Source of the DNA: Gryllotalpicola daejeonensis | GTDB lineage: Bacteria; Actinomycetota; Actinomycetes; Actinomycetales; Microbacteriaceae | Direction: 5' to 3' | Assembly: GCF_039538145.1 (NCBI RefSeq) | Contig: NZ_BAABBV010000001.1 | Location: 682,001 to 746,000, forward strand | DNA length: 64,000 bases | Shown here: piece by piece, positions 10,007 to 18,514 of the stretch | How positions within the stretch are numbered: the stretch's first letter is position 1 | Layout of the letters: each line of letters starts with the position of its first letter | Program-made: the position numbers and the translations under genes | Notes under the pieces: generated by a model | Told to the model about the DNA's origin: nothing | Database searches by the model: none | What the model saw: only the letters and a program-made list of their open reading frames with translations

Positions 10007-10744
10007 ATGCAGCTATGGAACGACTTCACGGGCTGGCTCACCGACCCGAGCAATGAGCCCCTTCTCTTCGCCATCGCGGTGCTCTTCATCGGCATCGTGG
10101 TCTCCGGTCTCATCGCCGCCTGGATCGCCCGCGGCACTGTCCGCGGAGTTCTCGCACGCACCGATCGCCAGCAGAAGGCGTCGGCGATCGCCGCGCTGGT
10201 GGATGCCGCCACCGAGGCATCCGTCTGGAACTCGCTGACTCCGGGCGAGCAGGTCCTCAGCGACCGCGCCGTCGGCCAGGCCGACATCCAGGTGCGCCTG
10301 CTGCCGATCAAGGGCGCAGGCGTCGCCGCGAACTGGGCGAGCCACCAGCTCGCCGAGATGAAGCGCAACTCGGCGACCTTCGGCTACCAGCTCGACCCGG
10401 TCGTCGCTGAGTTCCGCGATCGGCTCATCGAGTGGCAGAACAAGCCCGGCCGCGCCAAGCGCATCTTCGCCGGCGATCTCGAGCGCTGGCGATTCGAGTC
10501 GAGCACCCCCGACGCGCAGCTCGACGCCGAGCAGGAGAAGTGGGTCGCACGGCAGCACCACGAGAAGCACGCGTCGGCAGCGGCTACTGCCACCCCGGCT
10601 ACTGCCACCCCGGCTACTGCCGCCCCGGCGCCCACCGCTCAGCCCACCGGCACCGTCGACACGCCGACCCAGGCGATGCCGCTGCCCACGGCGCCCTCCT
10701 ACCTGCACCGCGACGAGCAGGAGCCCGAGCGCTACACCGCCTAG
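10007..10744 (+). CDS. Membrane-anchored protein of unknown function
   Basis: 245 residues. One strong transmembrane helix (LLFAIAVLFIGIVVSGLIAAWIA, about residues 19-41, given here in outline) follows a short N terminus. A helical cytoplasmic or external domain with many charged residues comes next, ending in a Pro/Ala/Thr-rich tail. The tail contains three tandem copies of a 5-residue unit (ATATP/ATAAP). The ATG at 10007 is exactly 6 nt after TACTCT. No family recognised. Confidence 0.8.
   Translation: MQLWNDFTGWLTDPSNEPLLFAIAVLFIGIVVSGLIAAWIARGTVRGVLARTDRQQKASAIAALVDAATEASVWNSLTPGEQVLSDRAVGQADIQVRLLPIKGAGVAANWASHQLAEMKRNSATFGYQLDPVVAEFRDRLIEWQNKPGRAKRIFAGDLERWRFESSTPDAQLDAEQEKWVARQHHEKHASAAATATPATATPATAAPAPTAQPTGTVDTPTQAMPLPTAPSYLHRDEQEPERYTA
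10582..10626 (+). repeat. Three tandem 15-bp units coding Ala/Thr/Pro
   Basis: The unit GGCTACTGCCACCCC occurs twice exactly, then once with a single change (GCC to GCC GCC context). The repeats sit in the disordered tail of the membrane-anchored protein and keep the frame, so copy number could vary by slippage. Confidence 0.8.
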
Positions 10745-10774
10745 CGCGTCGCGCGCCAGCCTCGCGTCGCGCCT

Positions 10775-10815
10775 GAACCCGGTCTGCCAGACTTGCTGCA
10801 TGACAGACCGGGTTC
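10775..10815 (+). promoter_or_regulatory. Perfect inverted repeat immediately before nadE
   Basis: Two perfect 12-nt arms (GAACCCGGTCTG at 10775-10786 and CAGACCGGGTTC at 10804-10815) flank a 17-nt loop. The second arm ends 3 nt before the nadE ATG, and the loop contains an ATG at 10800 preceded by CAGACT-N6. It could be a terminator for the upstream gene, an operator, or an RNA hairpin affecting nadE translation. Confidence 0.6.
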
Positions 10816-10818
10816 TCC

Positions 10819-12897
10819 ATGTCTGAACGCCTGACGGAAGCACGCGCCTTGGGGGCCGCTGCCGGGGCCTACGCCCAGGGCTTCGCCCGCGTCGCCGCAG
10901 TGACCTTCCCGCTCGTGATCGCCGACCCTGCCGCGAACGCTGAGCGGCTGCTCGAGCAGGCGCGTGTCTGCGACGTGAAATCCGTCGCCGTCGCCGTGTT
11001 CACCGAGCTCTGCCTGACCGGCTACGCGCACGACGACCTGGTGCTGCAGGACGCCGTGCTGGACGGGGTCGACTCCGCTCTCGCTCGCATTGCCGAGGCA
11101 TCCGTCGACCTCATGCCCGTGCTCGTCATCGGCGCGCCGCTGCGCCACGGCAACCGCCTCTTCAACTGCGCGGTCGTCATCCACCGCGGCCGCGTGCTCG
11201 GGGTCGCGCCCAAGTCCTATCTGCCGACCTACCGCGAGTTCTACGAGCGCCGCTGGTACGCCTCGGGCGACGACCAGCGCGGCGGCGAAATCACCGTCGC
11301 GGGCCAGTCCGCGCCGTTCGGGCCCGAGCTGCTCTTCGAGGCCTCCGATGTGCCCGGTCTCGTGCTGCACGCCGAGATCTGCGAGGACATGTGGATTCCC
11401 GTACCGCCGAGCGCCGAGGCGGCGCTCGCAGGCGCGACGGTACTGCTCAACCTCTCGGGCAGCCCGATCACCGTCGGGCGGGCCGACGATCGGCAGCTGC
11501 TGGCACGCTCCGCGTCGTCGCGGTGCCTGGCCGCCTATGTGTATGCCGCCGCGGGCATGGGCGAGTCGAGCAACGACCTCTCCTGGGACGGCGAGACACT
11601 CATCTACGAGACCGGGCGCCTGCTGGCCGCGACCGACCGCTTCCCCGACGGGCCGCGCATCGCCCTCGCCGACATCGATGTCGAGCTGCTGCGGCAGGAG
11701 CGCCTGCGCCAGGGCACCTTCGACGACAACCGGCGCGCACTCGACGAGCGCATCGCCGAGTTCCGCCGCGTGCCCTTCGAGCTGAACCCGCCGACCGGCG
11801 ACATCGGCTTCGAGCGGGCCGTCGACCGGTACCCGTTCGTGCCCGACGACCCGGCGCGGCTCGCGCAGGACTGCTACGAGGCCTACAACATCCAGGTCTC
11901 GGGGCTCGAGCAGCGGATGTCGGCGATCGGCGGTCCCAAGCTCGTGATCGGCGTCTCGGGCGGCCTCGACTCGACGCACGCGCTGCTGGTCTGCGCCCAG
12001 GCGCTCGACCGTCTCGGCCGGCCGCGCAGCGACATCATCGCGGTCACGATGCCCGGGTTCGCGACCTCAGACCAGACGAAGTCGAACGCCTACGCGCTGG
12101 CCGAGGCCCTCGGCGTGACCTTCGAAGAGCTCGACATCAAGCCGACCGCCGAGGAGATGTTCCGTCGCATCGGGCATCCGTATGCCAATGGCGAGCCCGT
12201 CTATGACGTGACTTTCGAGAACGTTCAGGCCGGTCTGCGCACCGACTACCTGTTCCGGATCGCGAACCAGCGCGGCGGCATCGTGGTCGGCACCGGCGAC
12301 CTGTCCGAGTTCGCGCTCGGCTGGGCGACCTACGGCGTGGGCGACCAGATGTCGCACTACGCCGTGAACTCTGGAGTGCCGAAGACGCTGATGCAGCACC
12401 TCATCCGCTGGGTGAGCAGCTCGGGGCTGTTCGAGGCCAACGTCTCGCAGGTGCTCGAGCGCGTGCTCGCCACCGAGATCAGCCCGGAGCTCGTTCCGGC
12501 GGGCGAGGACGGCGTCGCCCAGTCGACCGAGAAGACCATCGGCCCCTACGCACTGCACGACTTCGCGCTCTTCCACGTGCTGCGCTATGGCTTGCGGCCC
12601 AGCAAGATCGCGTGGCTGGCTGCGAAGACGTGGGCGGATGCCTCCACCGGCACCTGGCCGGCCGGATTCCCCGACGACGCGAAGGTCGAGTACTCGGCCG
12701 ACGAGGTCGTCGCCTGGCTCGAGGTGTTCCTGAAGCGCTTCTTCGGCTTCGCGCAGTTCAAGCGCACGGCGGTGCCGAACGGCCCGAAGGTCGCCGCCGG
12801 CGGCTCGCTGTCGCCGCGCGGCGACTGGCGCGCGCCGTCGGATTCCACGGCGACGACCTGGCTCGCCGAGCTTCACTCCGCGTTCCCGAAGGGCTAG
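10819..12897 (+). CDS. nadE: Glutamine-dependent NAD+ synthetase
   Basis: 692 residues, the usual size of the two-domain enzyme. The N-terminal nitrilase-type glutaminase carries the triad Glu63 (VFTELCLTGY), Lys132 (VAPKSYLPTYREFY) and Cys188 (HAEICEDMW). The C-terminal ATP-pyrophosphatase domain has the P-loop SGGLDST near residue 381 and GTGDLSEFALGWATYGVGD. It converts nicotinic acid adenine dinucleotide to NAD+. No clear ribosome site precedes ATG 10819 because of the adjoining hairpin, so the start is less certain than the identity. The stop CTAG is shared with convergent gtfB. Confidence 0.96.
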   Translation: MSERLTEARALGAAAGAYAQGFARVAAVTFPLVIADPAANAERLLEQARVCDVKSVAVAVFTELCLTGYAHDDLVLQDAVLDGVDSALARIAEASVDLMPVLVIGAPLRHGNRLFNCAVVIHRGRVLGVAPKSYLPTYREFYERRWYASGDDQRGGEITVAGQSAPFGPELLFEASDVPGLVLHAEICEDMWIPVPPSAEAALAGATVLLNLSGSPITVGRADDRQLLARSASSRCLAAYVYAAAGMGESSNDLSWDGETLIYETGRLLAATDRFPDGPRIALADIDVELLRQERLRQGTFDDNRRALDERIAEFRRVPFELNPPTGDIGFERAVDRYPFVPDDPARLAQDCYEAYNIQVSGLEQRMSAIGGPKLVIGVSGGLDSTHALLVCAQALDRLGRPRSDIIAVTMPGFATSDQTKSNAYALAEALGVTFEELDIKPTAEEMFRRIGHPYANGEPVYDVTFENVQAGLRTDYLFRIANQRGGIVVGTGDLSEFALGWATYGVGDQMSHYAVNSGVPKTLMQHLIRWVSSSGLFEANVSQVLERVLATEISPELVPAGEDGVAQSTEKTIGPYALHDFALFHVLRYGLRPSKIAWLAAKTWADASTGTWPAGFPDDAKVEYSADEVVAWLEVFLKRFFGFAQFKRTAVPNGPKVAAGGSLSPRGDWRAPSDSTATTWLAELHSAFPKG

Positions 12898-14195
12898 AGG
12901 AAGAGCGGCCGCCAGTCCTCCGCCGTCGACAGCGGTCCGTGCTGCGTGTGCAGTTCGTCGAGGGCGCGGCTGCGCGCCGAGCGCGTGCTCGTGACGGCAT
13001 CCACCCGCGCCTTCAATTCGTCCACCGTGGCCGACGTGAGCGAGAAGTCGGGCGCCTTCGCCTGAGCGCCCAACGCCAGCACGACGAGATCGAGGTGGTA
13101 GGCCGCGCGCACCACGTCGAGCACCTCGGGCCCTGCGTTGATGTCGAGGTAGACCGATGCCTGCTCGAGCTCCGTGCGGATGCCGGTGTGGTTGATCGTC
13201 GGCGTCAGCACGAGGTTCGGGTACCGTGCGGCGAGGTCGTGCAGCTTCGCGCTCATGAGCGTCATCGCCGCAACCGAGATCGTCACGTCGGGGAACGCCT
13301 CGAGCAGCTCGACGAGGCCCGGGATCTCGTCGCTCGCGGTCAGGATGAACGCGCGGCGCGGGTCGTAGTCGCGCTTCTCGGCGAACTGGTCGAGGTGCGA
13401 CAGATAGGCGAGCTCGACCGCGGTATTCGGGTGATGCGCGGCGACCTTGGCACGAAGCGCCTCGTCGAAGAAGACGATGCGCCTGAGCGCCGTCGGCAGC
13501 TCGAGCTCGAGCGCCATGTTCTCGGGCACCGCACCGGGCATCGGCTCCTGCCAGAACAGCGTGGTGTTCGGGTGCGTCGCCCGGGCGCGCGCAACGAACA
13601 GTGGGTATGACAGCGAGTTGATGAGGAGGCTGTCGTGGGGAATCCGCTGGTCATCGATGAAGAACGAGACGAACTGCGTCAGAGAGTCGAAGGCGAGCAC
13701 GCGCGTCGCCGAGCGCAGCACGATGACGCGGGTCGCGTGGTCGACCTCGATCGTCCACTCCCCCGGCCCGCTGTAAACGGTCTGGTAGGCGGCTCCGTTG
13801 CTGCAGTACCGCGTCGCGTATCTGCTGCCGTAGCGGTCGTAGAGGTCGGTGTGGCTGACCGCCCCGTCGGGCAGCAGCCAGTCGACGCTCTCGACCTGCC
13901 GGAACGAGTTCGCCTCGTAGTTGATGCGGCCGAGCAGGAATCCGTCACGCAGGATCTCGCCGTGCTCTTCACGGCCGTGCCTGATCTCGCACCAGGGCGG
14001 CACCGGCACCTCGTTGAAGAACAGCGGTCGCCCGGTGCGCGGAAGCCCCGTGTAGGCCACGAACGGGCACAGGGCGTCGTCGGGCAATTCCCCCTGGTAC
14101 GTGATGACGACGGGCGTGAACGGGATGCCTGCGGCGTGCAGCGACCGAGTCAGCTGCCGCGTGGCCTCATCGAAGCTGTCGAAGAGCGCTAGCAC
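12894..14195 (-). CDS. gtfB: Accessory Sec system glycosyltransferase subunit GtfB
   Basis: 433 residues. In streptococci and staphylococci GtfB pairs with GtfA and recognises the serine-rich acceptor while GtfA transfers GlcNAc. The sequence has the GtfB N-terminal add-on domain (CSNGAAYQTVYSGPGEWTI) followed by a glycosyltransferase-like half (LWQ/FWQEPMPGAVPENM, TINHTGIRTELEQASVYLDINAG). The GTG start lies inside the last codons of gtfA with a 7-bp overlap and the ribosome site GGAGGC. It is the last gene of the aSec operon and its TAG shares CTAG with convergent nadE. Confidence 0.9.
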   Translation of the reverse strand: MLALFDSFDEATRQLTRSLHAAGIPFTPVVITYQGELPDDALCPFVAYTGLPRTGRPLFFNEVPVPPWCEIRHGREEHGEILRDGFLLGRINYEANSFRQVESVDWLLPDGAVSHTDLYDRYGSRYATRYCSNGAAYQTVYSGPGEWTIEVDHATRVIVLRSATRVLAFDSLTQFVSFFIDDQRIPHDSLLINSLSYPLFVARARATHPNTTLFWQEPMPGAVPENMALELELPTALRRIVFFDEALRAKVAAHHPNTAVELAYLSHLDQFAEKRDYDPRRAFILTASDEIPGLVELLEAFPDVTISVAAMTLMSAKLHDLAARYPNLVLTPTINHTGIRTELEQASVYLDINAGPEVLDVVRAAYHLDLVVLALGAQAKAPDFSLTSATVDELKARVDAVTSTRSARSRALDELHTQHGPLSTAEDWRPLFL

Positions 14196-15736
14196 GGGGC
14201 GCCTCCGAACAGGAGGTCTTCCCAGAGCTGCCGCACCTGTGCGGCCGTGAACTCCTCGGCCTTGCGCAGGCTGGCCGCCCGCAGCTCGTCGAGCGGCGCG
14301 TCGGTGAGCACCTCGACGATCGCGTCGGCAAGCGCCGCGGCGTCGCCCTCGGCGTTCGTGTGCGGCGCGAGGCGGCCGTTGACGCCCGACTCGACCATCT
14401 CGCGGTTTCCGTAGTCGACGTCGAGGCCGACGATGGGCAGGCCCTCAGCGATCGCCTCGAGCATCGAGAGCCCGAAGCCCTCAGACGTGGACGCCGACAC
14501 GTACAGGCCGTAGGGGCCGAGCAGCCCCTCGAGCTTCTGGTGCCCCATGAGCCGAATGAACTCCTGGCTCTTCGTCTCCTCGATGACGGCGAGCAGCGGT
14601 TCGCGGTTGCCTTCGCCGTAGATGTCGAGACGAAGCTCGGGAAGGGTCGCCCGGGCAGCTGCGACGGCGCGCACGAGCACATCGAGGTGCTTCTCGTCGG
14701 CGAGGCGGCTCGCGGTGACGAGGGCGAACCGCTCGTATTCGGGCGATGACGCGGGCGCGGCGACGAACCCGACGGGGATGCGAGCGACGCTGAACGAACC
14801 CTCAGGCATCCGCTCGGCCAACTGCGCTTCGAGCACCTCCTGCTGGCGGTGCGTCGAGACGATGAATCCGTCGACGAGGTCGGGGCGGGTGAACACGAAC
14901 TCGTAGTGGTTGTTCCACAGCAGCACGCCGTCTTCCAGCTGCCGCGGGTCGAAGTGCTCGGCGTGCACGATCGAGTACAGGCGGTGGGCGCCGATCACCG
15001 GGTAGATGCCGTCGATGACATCCAGGGCGCGGTCGACGATCACCACGTCGTCGGGCCGGCTGAACAGCTGCGCGAAGACGAGTTGGAAGAACTGAGCACG
15101 CCCCTCGAGCACGAGATCGCCGCCGAAGGTGACGGGGCGCTCGCGCCCGGCGCGCAGCCGCTGCGTGTAGAGCGGCGACGCGCTCGTGATCAGCGTGCGG
15201 AGGATCTCGTCGTTCCGATAGAACTGCTCGGCGGCGACGCGGCCGTCGTCGGTGTAAAAGACGCGGCGCACCAGCCGACCGTCGTGAAAGTACTCGATGT
15301 CGTGCAGCGTCTCGTCGTAGTGCTCGATCCGCACGATCCGGTCGCCGACGATCGTCTCGACGCGATCGACAATGGCGCCGATCACAGTTCTGATGCGGTA
15401 GCGGACGGGTGAACCCGTCAGCGCGACGTCGGTGTACTCGGGAATGGCGGGCGCGACCTCGTGCGGCTGCCCGACGCGCGCCAGGTAGTCGTCGACCGTC
15501 AGCGTGCTCGGACGCGTCGTGCGCCCGGCGACGAGGTCGTAGATCCACAGCACCTGGTCGCGGCGGAACCCGAGACGATCGGTGAAGACGCTGAGGTTCG
15601 TCGGGATGTAGTCGGTGAACACGTAGTAGTCGTCGACGGCAGGGATGCCGGCGAACAGCTCGCGCCGGTAGACCTGCGCGTATTCGACGCCGCTCGAGGC
15701 GAGGCCGATCGCCTTGTTGATGTTGAAGACACGCAC
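14189..15736 (-). CDS. gtfA: Accessory Sec system O-GlcNAc transferase catalytic subunit GtfA
   Basis: 515 residues. The N terminus FNINKAIGLASSGVEYAQVYR is the hallmark of GtfA, followed by the GtfA-specific beta-rich inserted domain (YRIRTVIGAIVD, HDIEYFHDGRLVRRVFY). The GT4 catalytic half has ALVTASRLADEKHLDVLV and ASTSEGFGLSMLEAIAEGLPIVG, with the EGFG ... E donor-binding pattern. It should place the first GlcNAc on Ser/Thr of the repeat protein. GTG 15736 was chosen because the family starts there; it lies 11 bp after the secA2 stop. The open frame continues upstream into secA2 without support. Confidence 0.95.
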   Translation of the reverse strand: MRVFNINKAIGLASSGVEYAQVYRRELFAGIPAVDDYYVFTDYIPTNLSVFTDRLGFRRDQVLWIYDLVAGRTTRPSTLTVDDYLARVGQPHEVAPAIPEYTDVALTGSPVRYRIRTVIGAIVDRVETIVGDRIVRIEHYDETLHDIEYFHDGRLVRRVFYTDDGRVAAEQFYRNDEILRTLITSASPLYTQRLRAGRERPVTFGGDLVLEGRAQFFQLVFAQLFSRPDDVVIVDRALDVIDGIYPVIGAHRLYSIVHAEHFDPRQLEDGVLLWNNHYEFVFTRPDLVDGFIVSTHRQQEVLEAQLAERMPEGSFSVARIPVGFVAAPASSPEYERFALVTASRLADEKHLDVLVRAVAAARATLPELRLDIYGEGNREPLLAVIEETKSQEFIRLMGHQKLEGLLGPYGLYVSASTSEGFGLSMLEAIAEGLPIVGLDVDYGNREMVESGVNGRLAPHTNAEGDAAALADAIVEVLTDAPLDELRAASLRKAEEFTAAQVRQLWEDLLFGGAPC

Positions 15737-15747
15737 GGATGCTTGCC

Positions 15748-18075
15748 CTACGCGAACTGGATGACGAGGGCGCCGTCGCTGCCCTGCTCGATGCGGCTCA
15801 GGCACAGCAGCCGCACGATGTCGCGGTTGATGCGCTTCTTCATCTCCTCGAACGCGAAGTAGGCCTCGCGGCGGTACTCGTACTCGACCTTGTGCTGGGC
15901 GAGGTTGCGGTTCTGCACGACGGTCTTGAGCTGCTCGAGGAAGTCCACCTGCTCGATCCAGGCGACGTCGATCGACTTGAGGAAGCAGATGTTCTGGAAG
16001 CGCGTGTAGATCGTGTCGTCCCCGAGTGCGTCCGCCTTCTGCTGGATCTCCTGCGCGAACATCTCGGCCAGGAACCCCTTGACCGCCTCGCCGTTCGCCA
16101 GATCGACGGAATGAAAGCCCTCGGGCAGGTGGTAGCTGACGTTGTCGAAGATGTAGCGCATGAGCGACCCGGAGTCGGCGCCGACGCCGGCGGCGACCGC
16201 ATCGGTGAAGACCTCATTCGCGATCGCATCGAGTTCCCGGCGCGTGATCGGCTCGCCCGTGATGATCTCGTTGCGCACGGCGTAGACGAGGTCGCGCTGG
16301 CGGGCCATCGCGATGTCGAAGTCCTTCGACAGCTTCCGGGCACCGCTCGCCGAGTCCTCGCTGGCACGCTGTGCCCGGTTCAGCAGCCGCAGCATGGTGG
16401 CGGGGCTGCGGCGCTTCTTGCCGAGATCCTTCTGCTTCACCGAGCCGAACTTGACGAACAGGTCGTCTTCGAGCGACGCGTAGAAGCGGCTCGACCCCGG
16501 GTCGCCCTGACGTCCCGCGCGGCCGCGCACCTGGCCTTCGACCCGCTGGTTCGGGAACTTCTCGGTGCCGATGATGACGAGACCGCCGAGTTCCTTGGCG
16601 TCGGGCTCGACCTTGATGTCTGTGCCGCGGCCGGCGATCAGCGTGGCCACCGTGATGGCCCCCTTGCGCCCGGCTTCACGCACCATCGCCGCTTCCTTCG
16701 CCTCGCTCAGCGCATTGAGCAAGTTGTGCTCGATGCCGCGGTCGAGCAGGTACTGCGAGAACTTGATCGAGCTGTTCACCGAGGCCGTCGTGAGCAGGAT
16801 CGGGCGCTCCGTCTTCCGCACCTCTTCGACATAGTCCAGAACGAGCTGCTCCTTCTCGTCGATCGTCGCGACGACGACATCCGGCTCATCGACGCGGATG
16901 ACCGGGCGGTACGTCGGGATCTCGACGACAGCGGTGCCGTAGGTCTTGAGCAGCTCCTTCTCTGACCCCTTGGCCGTGCCGGTCATGCCGCCCATCTTGT
17001 CGAACATGAGGAACAGATTCTGATAGGTGACCGAGGCCATCGCGCGGTTCTCCGTGGTGATCTCGAGACCCTCGCGGCCTTCGATCGCCTGGTGCAGGCC
17101 GCCCTGCAGCTTGTTGCCCTCGAGCAGGCGGCCGGTGACCGAGCTCAGCAGCACGAGCTGGTCGCCGACGACCATGTAGTCGCGCAGCGGCTGGAAGCGC
17201 GTGCGGGCCCGCAGCGCGAGGAAGATGTGGCGGTTCAGCTGGAAGTACTCGGGCGCGTAGATATTCGGCACGTGGAAGAACCGGTTGCCGGCGGCGATTC
17301 CCTCTTCGGTGAGGGTCACCACGCCGTCACTCTCGTCGTACTCGTACTCGATGTCTTCCCGCAGCGTCGCCACGAATGCATCTGCGATCGGGTACAGGTT
17401 CGACTGCACCCGCGGTGAGCCCGAGATCACCAGCGGCATCTGCGCGAGGTCCAGCAGGATCGCGTCGGCCTCGTCGATCAGCACGTAGTTGAACGGGCGC
17501 AGGTACTTGTCTTCGCTCGTGCCGGCGAGATTCTCGAGCAGGTAGTCGAACCCGACCTTGTCGCTGGTGGTGTAGATGACGTCGGCGGCGTAGATCTCCT
17601 TCTTCTCCGCCACCGAGAAGTCGTTCGCGCCGGCCTCCGGTACGCCGATGGCCAGCTTCAGGCCCATGAACTCGAAGAGCGGCCGGAACTCCTCTGCGTC
17701 GCGGCGCGCGAGGTAGCCGTTGACCGTGACGAGCATCGCGCCGCGCCCGCTGAGGGCGTTGAGGTAGAGCGGCAGCGTCGCCGTGAGGCTCTTGCCCTCA
17801 CCGGTCTTCATCGCCGCGATGTTGCCCTGGTGCATGACGATCGCCGCGAGCAGCTGGTTCTCGTAAGGGAACTTGCCGACGATGCGCAGGGCCGCTTCGC
17901 GAAGGGCCGCGTATGCCTCCGGCAGCAGCGCGTCGAGAGATTCGCCTTTTTGCGCCCGCGCCCGGTACCCCGCCGTCGCCACCCGTAGCTGGTCGTCGCT
18001 GAGAGCCCGCATCTGACTCTCATACGAGGCGATGCGCTGCACGAGGCGCCGGTTCTTGGCCTGGGTGTCAGCCAT
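15748..18075 (-). CDS. secA2: Accessory Sec motor ATPase SecA2
   Basis: 775 residues, shorter than housekeeping SecA (about 900) and without its C-terminal zinc-binding tail. Walker A is MKTGEGKS (89-96) and Walker B VLIDEAD (around 198-204). The helicase motifs TAGRGTD-like (LIAGRGTDIKVEP), GQVRGRAGRQGDPG and the preprotein cross-linking domain are present. Its aSec identity comes from the context between asp3 and gtfA. It drives export of the glycosylated repeat protein through SecY2. A strong ribosome site GGAGGTGG precedes the ATG, which overlaps the asp3 end by 8 bp. Confidence 0.96.
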   Translation of the reverse strand: MADTQAKNRRLVQRIASYESQMRALSDDQLRVATAGYRARAQKGESLDALLPEAYAALREAALRIVGKFPYENQLLAAIVMHQGNIAAMKTGEGKSLTATLPLYLNALSGRGAMLVTVNGYLARRDAEEFRPLFEFMGLKLAIGVPEAGANDFSVAEKKEIYAADVIYTTSDKVGFDYLLENLAGTSEDKYLRPFNYVLIDEADAILLDLAQMPLVISGSPRVQSNLYPIADAFVATLREDIEYEYDESDGVVTLTEEGIAAGNRFFHVPNIYAPEYFQLNRHIFLALRARTRFQPLRDYMVVGDQLVLLSSVTGRLLEGNKLQGGLHQAIEGREGLEITTENRAMASVTYQNLFLMFDKMGGMTGTAKGSEKELLKTYGTAVVEIPTYRPVIRVDEPDVVVATIDEKEQLVLDYVEEVRKTERPILLTTASVNSSIKFSQYLLDRGIEHNLLNALSEAKEAAMVREAGRKGAITVATLIAGRGTDIKVEPDAKELGGLVIIGTEKFPNQRVEGQVRGRAGRQGDPGSSRFYASLEDDLFVKFGSVKQKDLGKKRRSPATMLRLLNRAQRASEDSASGARKLSKDFDIAMARQRDLVYAVRNEIITGEPITRRELDAIANEVFTDAVAAGVGADSGSLMRYIFDNVSYHLPEGFHSVDLANGEAVKGFLAEMFAQEIQQKADALGDDTIYTRFQNICFLKSIDVAWIEQVDFLEQLKTVVQNRNLAQHKVEYEYRREAYFAFEEMKKRINRDIVRLLCLSRIEQGSDGALVIQFA

Positions 18076-18514
18076 TCCCGTCCACCTCCAGCAGCGCCAG
18101 CGATGTGAAGTGCAGTTCGTCGCAGCCGGCGTTCACCATGCGGATCGCATAGTGGTGGGCATCCCCCGGGTACTCGAACTCGCAATCGGGCGCATGCAGC
18201 ACCTGCACGCCGACCAGCGCATCGAAGCGGTCGAAGAAGCGCGCCTCGAAGACCAGCGTGCCCTCGGGAACCGACGTGACCTGGGCCGCGACGCGATAGG
18301 TCCTTCCCGCATGCAGCAGCGGCAGGTCGGGGGTGTCGCGCACCGACTGGTAGTCGGTGACCGAGTACCACTCCTGAATCGTGGTGCCGCCGGGCATCAG
18401 ATGGTTGACGAGGCTCACCTCGCCCGCCGGGCTGATGGTCAGCGCCGAGCCGTAGAGCGAATCCGCGCTTTTGTGGCTGCCCCAGCGCACTGTCGCGATC
18501 TCAGCGGGTGCCAT
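18068..18514 (-). CDS. asp3: Accessory Sec system protein Asp3
   Basis: 148 residues, matching the family in size. The sequence is a beta-sandwich-like protein: GSALTISPAGEVSLVNHLMPGGTTIQEW, the RTYRVAAQV strand, and a C-terminal HFTSLALLEV. In streptococci Asp3 forms a complex with Asp1 and Asp2 and binds the glycoprotein substrate and SecA2. The start overlaps asp2 by 14 bp and the end overlaps secA2 by 8 bp. The call relies on sequence resemblance plus its exact position in the canonical order asp1-asp2-asp3-secA2. Confidence 0.9.
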   Translation of the reverse strand: MAPAEIATVRWGSHKSADSLYGSALTISPAGEVSLVNHLMPGGTTIQEWYSVTDYQSVRDTPDLPLLHAGRTYRVAAQVTSVPEGTLVFEARFFDRFDALVGVQVLHAPDCEFEYPGDAHHYAIRMVNAGCDELHFTSLALLEVDGNG

